A stretch of DNA of 64,000 nt from Bifidobacterium miconis (GCF_019331735.1 NZ_JAHBBH010000003.1:102191-166190); one strand, 5' to 3'. Positions 32,328-41,808 are shown, numbered from the stretch's first letter. Program-made: numbers and translations. Notes: generated from the sequence alone by a model not told the origin.

Positions 32328-33305
32328 CTACCTACGCCGGTTCGCGAGCGCCTCGCCGTGCGCGTATCGGCGTACGTTGTCAAGCGCGATCGCGACGATG
32401 CGGTCTTCGGTGACGGCCAGATGGTTGCCGCCGGCGACGTGCGGCGTAATCAGACAATGCGGTTCGTCCCACAGCGGACTGTCGGCGGGCAGCGGTTCGG
32501 GTTCGGTCACGTCGAGTCCGACACCGTGCAGTTGGTCCTCGGCAAGGGCGCGGGCGAGCGCGCGCGGTTCGATGGCGTTGCCGCGGCCGGCGTTGAGCAG
32601 GATGGCCGTGGATTTGAGCATGGTGAGCCGGCGTCCGTCGATCAGGTGCGTGGTGTCGGGCGCGGCGGGCACGGCGAGCGCGATCACGTCCGCGTCGGGC
32701 AGGAGCGTGTCGAGTTCGGAGAAATCGTGCATGTCGTCGATGCCGTCGGCAAGTCGGCTGGCGTCGCGTCGCACGCCGATGGTGTGCGCGCCGACCGCTT
32801 TGCACAGGATCGCAAAATGCGAGCCGATGTCGCCGGTGCCGATGATGAGCACGTTCGCACCATGCGGCGTGAGCGCGCGGCCGAGATCGTGCCAGCGGCG
32901 TTCGGTCTGCTGGCGGGCGTACATGGGCAGGTTGCGCATGAGCGCCCACATCATCGCGAAGAGATGTTCGGACACGGTCTGCCCGTACGCGCCGGTCGCG
33001 TTGGTGACCTGTACGCCGTCGGCGAGTACGCCGGGCGCGACGTATCGGTCGACGCCGGCGCTCCACGTCTGCAGCCATTCGAGGTGCGGCAGCTGCGCGC
33101 AGTCGGCGGGCGAGATGTTGCCGATGACGGCGGTCGCGACGTCGCGCAGTTCGTCCGGCACGCTCGCCTGCCAGCTCATGGTGCCGCGTTGCAAAGGATT
33201 GCCGACGAAGTGCTGTTCGACGCCAGTGCCGGCCGTTGCCGACGAAAAAGCCTGCCGCTCCGAGTCGGTCAGCGGCAGGCAGTTGATGATGACTTTCTCG
33301 CTCAT
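32328..33305 (-). CDS. D-2-hydroxyacid dehydrogenase
   Basis: A 325-residue NAD-dependent oxidoreductase of the D-isomer 2-hydroxyacid dehydrogenase family. Rossmann motif VLIIGTGDIGSHF, NAGRGNAIEPRALARAL with the substrate Arg region, and the acid/base His in ITPHVAGG are present. Substrate not determined. ATG 33303-33305 is spaced seven bases from a perfect-looking TACAAT, so the mRNA is probably leaderless. Codons 8-17 include a perfect 10-bp inverted repeat (GCCTGCCGCT), perhaps chance. Confidence 0.88.
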   Translation of the reverse strand: MSEKVIINCLPLTDSERQAFSSATAGTGVEQHFVGNPLQRGTMSWQASVPDELRDVATAVIGNISPADCAQLPHLEWLQTWSAGVDRYVAPGVLADGVQVTNATGAYGQTVSEHLFAMMWALMRNLPMYARQQTERRWHDLGRALTPHGANVLIIGTGDIGSHFAILCKAVGAHTIGVRRDASRLADGIDDMHDFSELDTLLPDADVIALAVPAAPDTTHLIDGRRLTMLKSTAILLNAGRGNAIEPRALARALAEDQLHGVGLDVTEPEPLPADSPLWDEPHCLITPHVAGGNHLAVTEDRIVAIALDNVRRYAHGEALANRRR

Positions 33306-33312
33306 ACGGCCC

Positions 33313-33318
33313 ATTGTA
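33313..33318 (-). promoter_or_regulatory. -10 box of the leaderless 2-hydroxyacid dehydrogenase gene
   Basis: TACAAT on the minus strand, seven bases before the ATG; no Shine-Dalgarno present. Confidence 0.6.
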
Positions 33319-33374
33319 GGGCGCGTCGGGCGATGGTCGAGCGATATGTCAGTGCGATGGACGCCACTCGGACG

Positions 33375-34304
33375 TCACTTGGCGAGGCCGGCGGGCGCAT
33401 CGCCGTCGCCCTTGGTTTCGTTGGCGGTGAGCATCGCTTCGGTGATCTGCCGGTAGAGCGTCTCGTAGCCGCCGGGCGTGGCGCTGGGCAGCACGACGGT
33501 TTTCGCGTTCTTCGATTCGGACAGGGAGCGCATCACGTCGAGGTACTGGTTGAACAGGACAACGTTGTTGACGTCGTTGATGTTCATGCCGACGGCCTGC
33601 AGGCTCTTGATCTGGTCGACGATGCCGTTGGCGATTTCGCGGCGGTAGTTGGCCTGGCCTTCGCCCTGCAGGCGGGTTTTCTCGGCTTCTGCGGCGGCCT
33701 GCGTTTCGATCTGGATGCGCTGGGCTTCGGCACGCTGGCGGGTCGCTTCCTTTTCGCGCTGGGCGGCGTTGATGGAGTCCATCGCGTTCTTGACCTGCGG
33801 GCTCGGGTCGATGGCGGTGATCAGCGTCTTGACGACGGTGAAGCCGAAGCGCGCCATTTCGTTGCCGACGGTTTTCTGCACATCGAACGCGACGTCGTCC
33901 TTGCGGGCGAACGCGTCGTCGAGGGAGAGCGCCGGGATGGCGGAGCGCAGCGCGTCTTCCATGTAGGAGCGCAGCTGACCGGCCGGGTCGCGTAGCTCGT
34001 AGTATGCGGTGGCGACGTTTTCGGCGTTGACGCGGAACTGCGTGGATGCGACGACGGTCACGAACACGTTGTCGAGCGTTTTGGTTTCGAGCTGCACGTT
34101 GAGTTGCGAGACGCGCATGTTGGTTTTGGTGGCGATGTGGTCGACGAGCGGTATGCGCAGGTGGATGCCGGCGAACTGCACTTTGTGGAATTTGCCGAAT
34201 CGTTCGATGATGTATGCCTGCTGTTGCGGTACGACGAAGATCGCCGCGCTCAGGATGAGAATGACGACGACGAGCACGACGCCGGCGATGATGAGACCGG
34301 GCAT
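33375..34304 (-). CDS. SPFH/Band 7 (stomatin-type) membrane protein
   Basis: A 309-residue protein with one N-terminal helix (LIIAGVVLVVVILILSAAIF), then an SPFH domain (VPQQQAYIIERFGKF to ALRSAIPALSLDDAFA) and a charged helical region rich in Ala/Glu/Gln/Arg typical of stomatin oligomers. Stomatins organise membrane microdomains and often pair with an NfeD protein, which I do not see nearby. GGAAGAGG precedes the ATG. Confidence 0.92.
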   Translation of the reverse strand: MPGLIIAGVVLVVVILILSAAIFVVPQQQAYIIERFGKFHKVQFAGIHLRIPLVDHIATKTNMRVSQLNVQLETKTLDNVFVTVVASTQFRVNAENVATAYYELRDPAGQLRSYMEDALRSAIPALSLDDAFARKDDVAFDVQKTVGNEMARFGFTVVKTLITAIDPSPQVKNAMDSINAAQREKEATRQRAEAQRIQIETQAAAEAEKTRLQGEGQANYRREIANGIVDQIKSLQAVGMNINDVNNVVLFNQYLDVMRSLSESKNAKTVVLPSATPGGYETLYRQITEAMLTANETKGDGDAPAGLAK

Positions 34305-34461
34305 GTCCTCTTCCCCTTCCAGTTACGTCGGAACCGCCTTCGGCTCCGGCTCGTGCTTCCCATCGTATCAGCCACAGCCCGTTTGTGGCAGGCGCCCCAC
34401 TCCCCTGTCCTCATTCGTTTACAAGAAGTTCGCCCAGACAAGTGTTCAACGCATCACGATA

Positions 34462-34579
34462 CTGGCGGCAGCCTCGGCTCCCTCGGCTGAGGGAGCTGGC
34501 TCGCCGTAAGGCGAGACTGAGGGAGCGTGCGGCGCGAGCGCGCCGCCAACAAACAGCGTCGCGCGATAGCGCGATTCCG
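34462..34579 (+). repeat. Dispersed multi-hairpin repeat, subtype Q, copy 4
   Basis: Stem 2 is TCGCC-gtaa-GGCGA, stem 3 GGCGCG-ag-CGCGCC, and the last stem is an imperfect pairing in GTCGCGCGATAGCGCGATTC. It abuts the stop codon of the downstream HTH gene. Confidence 0.85.
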
Positions 34580-35005
34580 TTACTCCTGCAACCGCCGCCT
34601 CAAATCGGCGATCTCCTGTTCAAGCGCGTCGATGTAGTGCGTTTGCTGCACGATGATGCGGTCGCGCACGTCGCCGGTGCAGACAAGGTCGTTGCCTGAT
34701 GCGCACGGCGTTGAGGATGCCGCGTCGACGGATGCAGTTGCGTCGCCGGTCGAGTCGTCGAGGATGGCGTCGCGTTCGGCCTTCCACCGCGCGAGGCAGC
34801 GTTCGATACGCTTGCGACCGATCATTTCCGGTTTCAGCCCGGCTTCGCGGAACAGGTCCGCCGCATGCTCACCGTCGAGATAGCGGCGCAAGCAGTCCCG
34901 TTTGAACGCGCGCGTATACGTGATGCGCGCCGCAGTGGCGTTCGCCACCACCGGCAGCGATTCCAAATACCGCACTTCCTCCGCGGTAAACACCGTTCGT
35001 CCCAT
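34580..35005 (-). CDS. Small HTH-domain protein (transposase OrfA-like)
   Basis: A 141-residue protein. Residues 1-75 resemble the helix-turn-helix of IS3-type OrfA-like proteins (RAFKRDCLRRYLDGEHAADLFREAG, split here only for reading: RAFKRDCLRRY, LDGEHAADLF). A linker and a C-terminal predicted coiled coil (IDALEQEIADLRRRLQE) follow. No OrfB or terminal repeats are adjacent, so it is probably a domesticated DNA-binding protein rather than an active element. Start ATG 35003-35005 has no strong ribosome site. It is the gene after the pilin genes; a regulatory link is speculative. Confidence 0.6.
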   Translation of the reverse strand: MGRTVFTAEEVRYLESLPVVANATAARITYTRAFKRDCLRRYLDGEHAADLFREAGLKPEMIGRKRIERCLARWKAERDAILDDSTGDATASVDAASSTPCASGNDLVCTGDVRDRIIVQQTHYIDALEQEIADLRRRLQE

Positions 35006-35178
35006 ACGTCACATTCCCATAGCCTCGATATTCACACCACCCAGCCAAAGGCTGCCTGAGGGGAGAGAAAGAGGGCAAGCCCTTATTTTCAAAGGACTTA
35101 CCCTCTCCCCCAACACAAGACGCCGTCACTCAGCGAACCAAAATCCCCGGTTCCAAGCGCCTTGCGTCATCACCAGCA

Positions 35179-37326
35179 TCACGCCATCATCAGCGCCATC
35201 TTGGTCTTGCGGGACCGCACAAACATCAGCACCGCACCACCCGCAAGAACAGCACCGATCACGCCGAACAGAACAATGCCAGCACCACCAGTAAGCGGCA
35301 GCTGCGTAACATTGCGCACATTCTTCACCTTGTACTCAGTGCCGTTCGGATTGACCGGAGCCGGATGCACGATAGAGGAGCCTTCATGCCAATCACCAAG
35401 ACTCGGAGCAAGGCCCCATTGATCGATACCCTCGAATGTCACCGCATGGCCGTCCTTAATAGTGACCTTGAATTTGACATAGAAGTTATCGCCAAGGAAT
35501 CCTTGCGGAGCCTTCGTTTCCCAAACGATATACACACCATCAGCCAAACCGCTGAACGTGACAACACCATCCTGAGTTAGGAATGAGTCTCCAGTACCAT
35601 CATCCTGAATACGAACCGGGCGAGAATCCGAAACATCATATCCCTCACCGGTATACGGATCATTAAGATGGTCGTGGTTCTCATCGTTACTAGGGGTGGC
35701 CGTCGGAGTTACTGCAGTGTTATTCGGCGTATTAGGGTCAGCCTCAATCTGGAAGCTCGCACCGTTGATGTCAGCATTGTTCTTACCCTGAGCATCAGTC
35801 TTAATGAACTGGAACTTGCCCAGTGTCAGCTTGGTACCGTGGTTAGCCTTGGCATTATTGTCATTGACTTCAACCGTGTTCGGAACATCAGACTCGGTCG
35901 ATGTGATCTTGGCCGCATACGTGACTTCGACCAGCTTGCCCCACAAGGGCGTCTGGTTATATTCAGCAGACTTAATCAGAGGGGAGAAATCAAGTTTGAA
36001 GAATGCCGTGTAGTTGCCATTCTCATCCTTGTTAGCGCCAACAATGCCTTTGTCGGCAGCCTTGTCAGAAGTGGTAAGGATGTAATCTCCGGTCTTCTTT
36101 CCAGCGTCGTACGCGGTAAGTGTCTTGATTGCGTCACCAGTCTTCTTACCGTCCTCATCAACATTGTAGATCTTGACATCCATTGCAGTACCATTGGTGG
36201 CCTCATTACCGGCACCGTCCTTTACACCGCCATCGAGATACACCGTCTGGCCAGCACCTGGATAATCAGTCAGAGAAAACACATAGGAGTTCACATCATA
36301 ACCGGTGGTGAGCGGCAAAGTGCTCTTCAATGTATACCGCACAACTTGCCCCGTAGACACGGACTTATCAGCATCATCTACACTCTTGGTAATCGGAGTC
36401 ACATGGTTCTTGAAAGCGACAGTATTGTCACCATACTGGCCAAAAGCATCAGCCTTCGGATTGCCAAATGGATCCAAAACGTTAACTGGGTTCTCCTTTG
36501 AACCGTCAACAGTCAGATGACCGGAAGCAATAAGAATTGGAGCTGAATTAACAATGACCTGCCCCTTAGTCGTGTCATCATTAACGGTTCCATTTTGTTC
36601 CCAGTTCTTATCAGATGAATCTTGAGAACCCGTGATAGGTTCGGTTTCATCAAGGAACAAATAGATACCAGCCGGCAAATCAGCGGTATAGACCGTATCA
36701 TCAACCTTAGTCAACAAGCGAGTAGAGATATCACTCTTGTTCGGAGCCATAGTAAGAGTGAATGTTTCGAAAGGCGATGTAGCCGTTGAAGGAGTATATT
36801 TAACAAGCGCATCAGCGAATTTACGACTTGTGCTCTCAACTAAAGGTTTAGAAGAATCAATCTGATTGTTCTCAACTGATTCATCAGTATATGTCCAAGG
36901 TTGCAATACGGAACGATCGAGATAACCCTTTTGCAGGATCCACGCCATCGGATCTGTGTTCTCCGGAACCACTACTTCGGTGTTTCCATCCTTAAGTCCA
37001 AGAGAATCAAACGTTTCTTTAATAGTCTCAACACCATTGGAAGGAGTCTGTACGCCATACAAAGCTGAAGAAGGATCATCACTATCAAGATACTGTACAT
37101 AATCAGCAATCTTGTAAGCCTTGATCACACGATTGTTATTGGGCCCCCACTGATCAGCGGATTCAGAAATGAACTTAAACGTTGCGGTCTTCTGAATCAC
37201 ACCATTTTCGTCTACATCAGGGTATTTCAAGGCATCCGCCGCATTAGCGGGGACTGTGCCGAGGGCGAGACCACCGAGGAGGGTGGCTGCGGCGGCGAGA
37301 CCGGCAAATAGTTTTCTCAACTTCAT
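35179..37326 (-). CDS. Sortase-anchored fimbrial-type protein with isopeptide domains (LPLTG)
   Basis: A 715-residue secreted protein: signal peptide ending VPANA-AD (about 1-29), an N-terminal domain, a fimbrial isopeptide D2-type domain (VTPITKSVDDADKSVSTGQ, VVRYTLKSTLPL), and a SpaA/Cna_B-like domain (LGKFQFIKTDAQGKN to ETKAPQGFLGD). The sorting signal is LPLTGG plus a hydrophobic helix and RSRKTK. This architecture is that of a major fimbrial subunit, but I find no clear YPKN pilin motif. AAAGAGG precedes ATG 37326. It follows the tip-like gene across a Q repeat. The coding sequence is AT-richer than its surroundings, suggesting transfer. No class C sortase follows. Confidence 0.85.
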   Translation of the reverse strand: MKLRKLFAGLAAAATLLGGLALGTVPANAADALKYPDVDENGVIQKTATFKFISESADQWGPNNNRVIKAYKIADYVQYLDSDDPSSALYGVQTPSNGVETIKETFDSLGLKDGNTEVVVPENTDPMAWILQKGYLDRSVLQPWTYTDESVENNQIDSSKPLVESTSRKFADALVKYTPSTATSPFETFTLTMAPNKSDISTRLLTKVDDTVYTADLPAGIYLFLDETEPITGSQDSSDKNWEQNGTVNDDTTKGQVIVNSAPILIASGHLTVDGSKENPVNVLDPFGNPKADAFGQYGDNTVAFKNHVTPITKSVDDADKSVSTGQVVRYTLKSTLPLTTGYDVNSYVFSLTDYPGAGQTVYLDGGVKDGAGNEATNGTAMDVKIYNVDEDGKKTGDAIKTLTAYDAGKKTGDYILTTSDKAADKGIVGANKDENGNYTAFFKLDFSPLIKSAEYNQTPLWGKLVEVTYAAKITSTESDVPNTVEVNDNNAKANHGTKLTLGKFQFIKTDAQGKNNADINGASFQIEADPNTPNNTAVTPTATPSNDENHDHLNDPYTGEGYDVSDSRPVRIQDDGTGDSFLTQDGVVTFSGLADGVYIVWETKAPQGFLGDNFYVKFKVTIKDGHAVTFEGIDQWGLAPSLGDWHEGSSIVHPAPVNPNGTEYKVKNVRNVTQLPLTGGAGIVLFGVIGAVLAGGAVLMFVRSRKTKMALMMA

Positions 37327-37425
37327 GAGAAACCTCTTTCTGTTTTCCTTCTTCTATTGAGGTACGTATTGGCTGCGGTTATGGGCGGTGAGTGCGCCCT
37401 TCTCCGCGTAAATCTTTGATTTTTG

Positions 37426-37500
37426 AGGTGATGGGTGCGACGCTCCCTCAGTCACGACTTCGTCGTGCCAGCTCCCTCAGCCGAGGGAGCCAAAGCGGCT
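37426..37500 (-). repeat. Dispersed multi-hairpin repeat, subtype Q, inverted copy 5
   Basis: CGCTCCCTCAGTCACGACTT, then CGTCGTGCCAGCTCCCTCAG and CCGAGGGAGCC. Variable stem CACGAC-gaa-GTCGTG. Located in the 246-bp gap between the two LPxTG genes, where it could attenuate read-through. Confidence 0.8.
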
Positions 37501-37572
37501 TCGCCGCGCTCTTTCTTATTGGGCGTCATCATCGCTAAGGAACCGCGCCCGGATCGTGACAATGACGCGCGA

Positions 37573-40500
37573 TCATGCGATCACCGCCTTGCGCCGGCGA
37601 TATTCGTTCGACAACGCCAGCACCAACGCCGACGCAGCCACAAACGCACCGCCAAACCACAACCAGTCACGATCATCCCAACCACCGGTAAACGGCAAAG
37701 CCGCCACCATACGCACATTGGGGATGCAGTTCGTTCCACCAACTTCAGCCGAGCACGTCGTTCCCAAGTTCAATGAAGACGTGGATTCCGTTGCTCCGAT
37801 GGTGAAGACGTATTGCTGAGTCGACTTCACATAGCCGGCAGGAGCGGACGTCTCAGTCAGCGTATACCGGAATACGATGCCACGAGCCGTCTGTTCTGAA
37901 GTCGGACGCTGCAACCCGGACACCTTGAGCTGTCCGAAATCATTGTTCAGATCGTTGTATGAATACACGGTCATGCCATCGGCACGGGTCTGCGTCTGCA
38001 AGCCGGTGGCATGACCGTTGCACGGATCAGTCGATCCATTGAGCGACTGGCAATCCACAACCGCAGCCGTCACCGAAGCAGCGTCTCCAGCCGGCACATC
38101 GGTTTCGACATCGTCCTGCACAACCACAGCCTCCGGCCCGCTGATCGTCCACGAACTCTTGCTCGATGCGATCACCGCGCCGCTGTCCTTGGCGACCTTC
38201 TTCCATGCGATCTGCGGAAGTTTGTTGGTGATATCGGTCACTTCCGTTTCCGTACCGATCTTCGTCAGTTTCACGGTCGGCTGCGTCGAATCAGTCGACG
38301 TGGGAATCGTGAACTCGTACCGATCACCGTCCTCCGGGCTCCAATACCCTTCCGGAGTAACAGCCTCCTGCAACAGATACTTGCCCGGCTGCAGACCGCT
38401 GATGTTGAACTTGCCCGCATCGTTAGAATGATCAGCAAGATATTCGTCACCATTCTCTGCGTTGACGCAATCAATATCCTTGTCCGTGACCTTAACACAG
38501 TCCTGCACGATCCAGCGGGACTTGGTGTCAAGCGTTGTGCCATCGGACTGGTACTTGGTTACTGTCCACTCGGAGTACGGCAGTTTCTCAGCCGTATCGG
38601 CATCGACCTTGCCCCACGAGACGCCCGGGAGCGCCTTGTCGGGGATGTTGATGTCCGTATTGACAAATCCGTTGTTAGTGATCTGATCACCGTTCGAATC
38701 AAGCTCATACCATTTTGCCGGCCCATTGACGATATTGAACTGGTACTCACGCGGATTAAGTTCGTAACCCGTAGGCGCGACACGTTCTTTGAGAGTGTAC
38801 GTTCCAGGCGCGAGATTGTTCAAATCGAATCCGCCCGCTTCCGGATTGTTATCGAATCCGATATAGGTTCCGCTCTTGCCCATGTCATCAATGACGACCG
38901 CGGACAACGTCACGGAAGTGAATGAAACGGTAATGTTCGGTTTGCCGGTTTGATCCTTACCAGATTGGGCCTGATAGTTTTCAAAGGTCGGCTTCCAACA
39001 TCTTCCTGCCGTATATCCGGAATCATATGCGGAGATTGTTCCATTATCATCGTATGTTGCTGTGCACAGCGTTGGATAGTAATCGATGCTATAGGGACCA
39101 CTCACGCCGGACTTTTTTACCGCCGCGATCATGGCTTCCTCTTCCGTATTCGCGGTCGAACGCACATCGTCAGCGGTTACGGTCTTGGTCTGTGTCGTCA
39201 GATCCCACTGGGAACCCGCCAACTGCTTGGAGGAATCCTTACTGTCCACCTTGCTCCACGATGCAATCCACGGCGTCGAGAACAGCACGCTGCCATTCGT
39301 GCCGAATGCGCCACCGGACAGACGCGCGCGGTTGCCGGTAATGACAACAGCGGCGGTATTCGCGGCAGCGTCTTTCTTGGCCTGCTGTTCTTTGGCTGAA
39401 CCAGTGACCACGGCCTTCAATGCAATGCCGCGGTCATGAAACTCCGCTTTTGTCTGATAGCTGCCATGGTTGGAACCCAAAGTCAACTTATACATATGAT
39501 CCGTGTACTTGTTGATCTTCTCATTGGTTCCATTCTCTTCATACCGTCCGCCATATTTGGTGACGGCAACATTGTTACCAGCCGGAGGTTCGATAACACC
39601 CCAATCACTATGATCAGGATTCTGATATTCATCGTCGTATCCGCTAGCATTCCGAACGGGGATACCGTCGCGATACCACGTGACAGCGGACTCCGTGCGA
39701 TTGGTGAACCACGTATCCATCAGCATGAAACTCGTATCATCATGCTTCTTGTGGTATGGATTCATAATCGCGAAATCGCTGCCGGCTTCAGTTCCATCAG
39801 CCGAGCTCTCGCTACCATCCTTAGGCTCAGTATTCGGATTCTGATTCTCCTGGTTCGGATCAATTGACTTATCGACCGAATTATCGAACAAAGCGATATT
39901 GCCGCCCTTGGAGGTCTCACCGCTTCCCGAGGGGCACAACCACAGGCCACCGCCGAAATGACCAGCGATGTTGCTACTGGCTACTGCCTTAGCAATATAA
40001 GTTGTGGAATCCTCCTCGGTATAAATGGCGCCGCCAAGGTATCCAGAAGAATTGTTCGTGAATGAACCACCCATCAGATAAGCAGTGGACTTTACATTGC
40101 TATCCTTGCTATCCTGTACAAACAATGCACCACCCGCACCGCCGTTAGGAGTCTGCTCTTTCCCGTCGGCACCTGTCACATACTGTGTGTCGTAGATACC
40201 AGACCAGTTATAATCGAACGAAGGCTTGTTTCCTTGCGAATCGTTGCGGATATACAAAATTCCTTGCACGTATATCGCACCGCCACCGGCACCCCAACCG
40301 TATGCGCGCGAATAGTTGTGATCGAACGTTACCTTGCCCTGAATGGTCAAGGAACCGCCATCCAAGCGAATAGCGCCGCCACCACCACGCATCTTACGGC
40401 ATCCGTGGGGGTCCTTATTCGTACAGTTAACAGACTGACCATTCGATTCGAAAGTCTGCTTGTTACCGGTAAAAGTGATGCCAGTATCAGTCGTATCGGT

Positions 40501-41808
40501 GTCTGTATCACCTATAGCGGCGATAATGCTGGTAGACCCACGATCTTGCGAAATGGCGCCGCCGCCGGCACCAAGTGCCTTGTTGCCGGTAAAAGTGCCG
40601 CCGCTGATCGTCAAAGCACCATTGTTGTGGATTACGCCACCTTTGGAGCCGGCAGAGTTGTTTTCGAACGTGCCGCCATCCACTGTCATAGTGCCCGTGT
40701 TACTGTTCTGGATGAACACGCCTGCGGCCATATTCGAAGAATTACCGTCGAAGGTGCCGCCATGTACAGTGATGGTGCCGGCATCGCTGTACATTACACC
40801 GCCACGCCAGCCCTTGTTATTCTTGAACTCGCCGCTGTCGATGGTAAGAGAGCCACCGTTCTGATAGAACACACCCCCCATCTGACCATCCTTTGCGTTC
40901 GCCGTGTTACCTGTGAACGTGGCATTGGAGATCATGGTGGAACCGCCGTACTGGTAGATCACGCCGCCTACAGACGCGCTGTTGCCGGAGAAGTTGCCGC
41001 CATTGATGGTGAGCGTACCGCCGTTGTTGTTCACCACAGAGCCGTTGCCATAGTTCTCTGGAGTTTTTATGTTGGAAAACGTACCGTTGTTGATAGTCAC
41101 AGCACCGGTTTCCTTCACGAGAACGAGCCGACGCTTACCATTCTTGTAGGAAAAGCTGGCGTCATTCTTGTTTTGACCGATGGTGAGGGTGCGGTTGCTA
41201 TCCACTATGAACAGAGCGTTGCCCGTGGATGCAGTGGTCAGGGCAGGATCCACACCGGCGGCAGCGGTAAGTGTGATGTCGCCGGCTATGGTGACCGGGT
41301 CGCCGTTGGGCACTGTGATGGTCTTGGCGATGGTGACGATGCCGGATTGACCATTAGTCACGCAACTCTTAAGCGTAGTCCAGTCGGCGACAGCATCGCA
41401 ACCATTGATGACGGCGGGAGCCGCTTCGTTGGTTTGATCGGTTTGATCCGCGCTTTGAGAGGCAACAGCTTTGTCCCTGGAAGTGTCCGAGTCGGCAGAA
41501 GCGGAATCGTCGTTTGAAAAGGTGGACGAATTGGACGGGGTGGAGATAGATGCGTCGGAGGATGATGCGTCGTTTGGCTCGGGGACAGCGTTGGAAGAAC
41601 CGTCCGAAGTTGAAGGGGTGGAATCCTTGGAAGTGGCGGACTGGTTTTCAGTTACTTGGTCAGCACTGAGGGGGGGGGTCAGGGTGCTGGTGGAGTCGTC
41701 GGCGACGGCTACGCCGGCGTAGAGGGGGCCTAGGAGGACGGCGGTGATGAGTGCCGTGGCCTTGATCCAGCGCGCGTGCCGGTCACCGTGGTTACGACGA
41801 AAAACCAT
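37573..41808 (-). CDS. Large LPxTG surface adhesin, beta-helix plus Cna_B domains (pilus-tip type)
   Basis: A 1411-residue secreted protein. Signal peptide (about 1-36, ATALITAVLLGPLYAGVAVA), a Ser/Thr/Asp-rich stalk (37-125), and a long right-handed beta-helix (about 135-660) built of GGTFxxN and GGxIxxxxG repeats. Three or more isopeptide-type beta-domains start at WSKVDSKD, WGKVDADT and WKKVAKDS. The anchor is LPFTGG, a hydrophobic helix and RRRK. Size and layout match tip adhesins of bifidobacterial sortase-dependent pili. Codons 44-47 contain nine consecutive C, a slippage site; the frame is intact (ON) here. AGGAAAG lies before the ATG. AT-richer than the core genome. Confidence 0.85.
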   Translation of the reverse strand: MVFRRNHGDRHARWIKATALITAVLLGPLYAGVAVADDSTSTLTPPLSADQVTENQSATSKDSTPSTSDGSSNAVPEPNDASSSDASISTPSNSSTFSNDDSASADSDTSRDKAVASQSADQTDQTNEAAPAVINGCDAVADWTTLKSCVTNGQSGIVTIAKTITVPNGDPVTIAGDITLTAAAGVDPALTTASTGNALFIVDSNRTLTIGQNKNDASFSYKNGKRRLVLVKETGAVTINNGTFSNIKTPENYGNGSVVNNNGGTLTINGGNFSGNSASVGGVIYQYGGSTMISNATFTGNTANAKDGQMGGVFYQNGGSLTIDSGEFKNNKGWRGGVMYSDAGTITVHGGTFDGNSSNMAAGVFIQNSNTGTMTVDGGTFENNSAGSKGGVIHNNGALTISGGTFTGNKALGAGGGAISQDRGSTSIIAAIGDTDTDTTDTGITFTGNKQTFESNGQSVNCTNKDPHGCRKMRGGGGAIRLDGGSLTIQGKVTFDHNYSRAYGWGAGGGAIYVQGILYIRNDSQGNKPSFDYNWSGIYDTQYVTGADGKEQTPNGGAGGALFVQDSKDSNVKSTAYLMGGSFTNNSSGYLGGAIYTEEDSTTYIAKAVASSNIAGHFGGGLWLCPSGSGETSKGGNIALFDNSVDKSIDPNQENQNPNTEPKDGSESSADGTEAGSDFAIMNPYHKKHDDTSFMLMDTWFTNRTESAVTWYRDGIPVRNASGYDDEYQNPDHSDWGVIEPPAGNNVAVTKYGGRYEENGTNEKINKYTDHMYKLTLGSNHGSYQTKAEFHDRGIALKAVVTGSAKEQQAKKDAAANTAAVVITGNRARLSGGAFGTNGSVLFSTPWIASWSKVDSKDSSKQLAGSQWDLTTQTKTVTADDVRSTANTEEEAMIAAVKKSGVSGPYSIDYYPTLCTATYDDNGTISAYDSGYTAGRCWKPTFENYQAQSGKDQTGKPNITVSFTSVTLSAVVIDDMGKSGTYIGFDNNPEAGGFDLNNLAPGTYTLKERVAPTGYELNPREYQFNIVNGPAKWYELDSNGDQITNNGFVNTDINIPDKALPGVSWGKVDADTAEKLPYSEWTVTKYQSDGTTLDTKSRWIVQDCVKVTDKDIDCVNAENGDEYLADHSNDAGKFNISGLQPGKYLLQEAVTPEGYWSPEDGDRYEFTIPTSTDSTQPTVKLTKIGTETEVTDITNKLPQIAWKKVAKDSGAVIASSKSSWTISGPEAVVVQDDVETDVPAGDAASVTAAVVDCQSLNGSTDPCNGHATGLQTQTRADGMTVYSYNDLNNDFGQLKVSGLQRPTSEQTARGIVFRYTLTETSAPAGYVKSTQQYVFTIGATESTSSLNLGTTCSAEVGGTNCIPNVRMVAALPFTGGWDDRDWLWFGGAFVAASALVLALSNEYRRRKAVIA
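41670..41678 (-). repeat. Homopolymeric C9 tract (G9 on plus strand) in the adhesin gene
   Basis: Coding strand ACC CCC CCC CTC just after the signal peptide. Length changes by one or two bases shift the frame 44 codons in and abolish a 1411-residue protein. Replication slippage in homopolymeric G/C tracts is an established ON/OFF switch of bifidobacterial pilus genes. Confidence 0.85.

Noticed and set aside
33249..33280. Perfect 10-bp inverted repeat inside the 2-hydroxyacid dehydrogenase gene
   Set aside because: It is within conserved-looking coding sequence, has no U-run and no second copy in the window; probably chance in GC-rich DNA.
34580..35005. Active IS3-type insertion sequence
   Set aside because: Only an OrfA-like helix-turn-helix protein is present; no OrfB, no DDE motif and no terminal inverted repeats.
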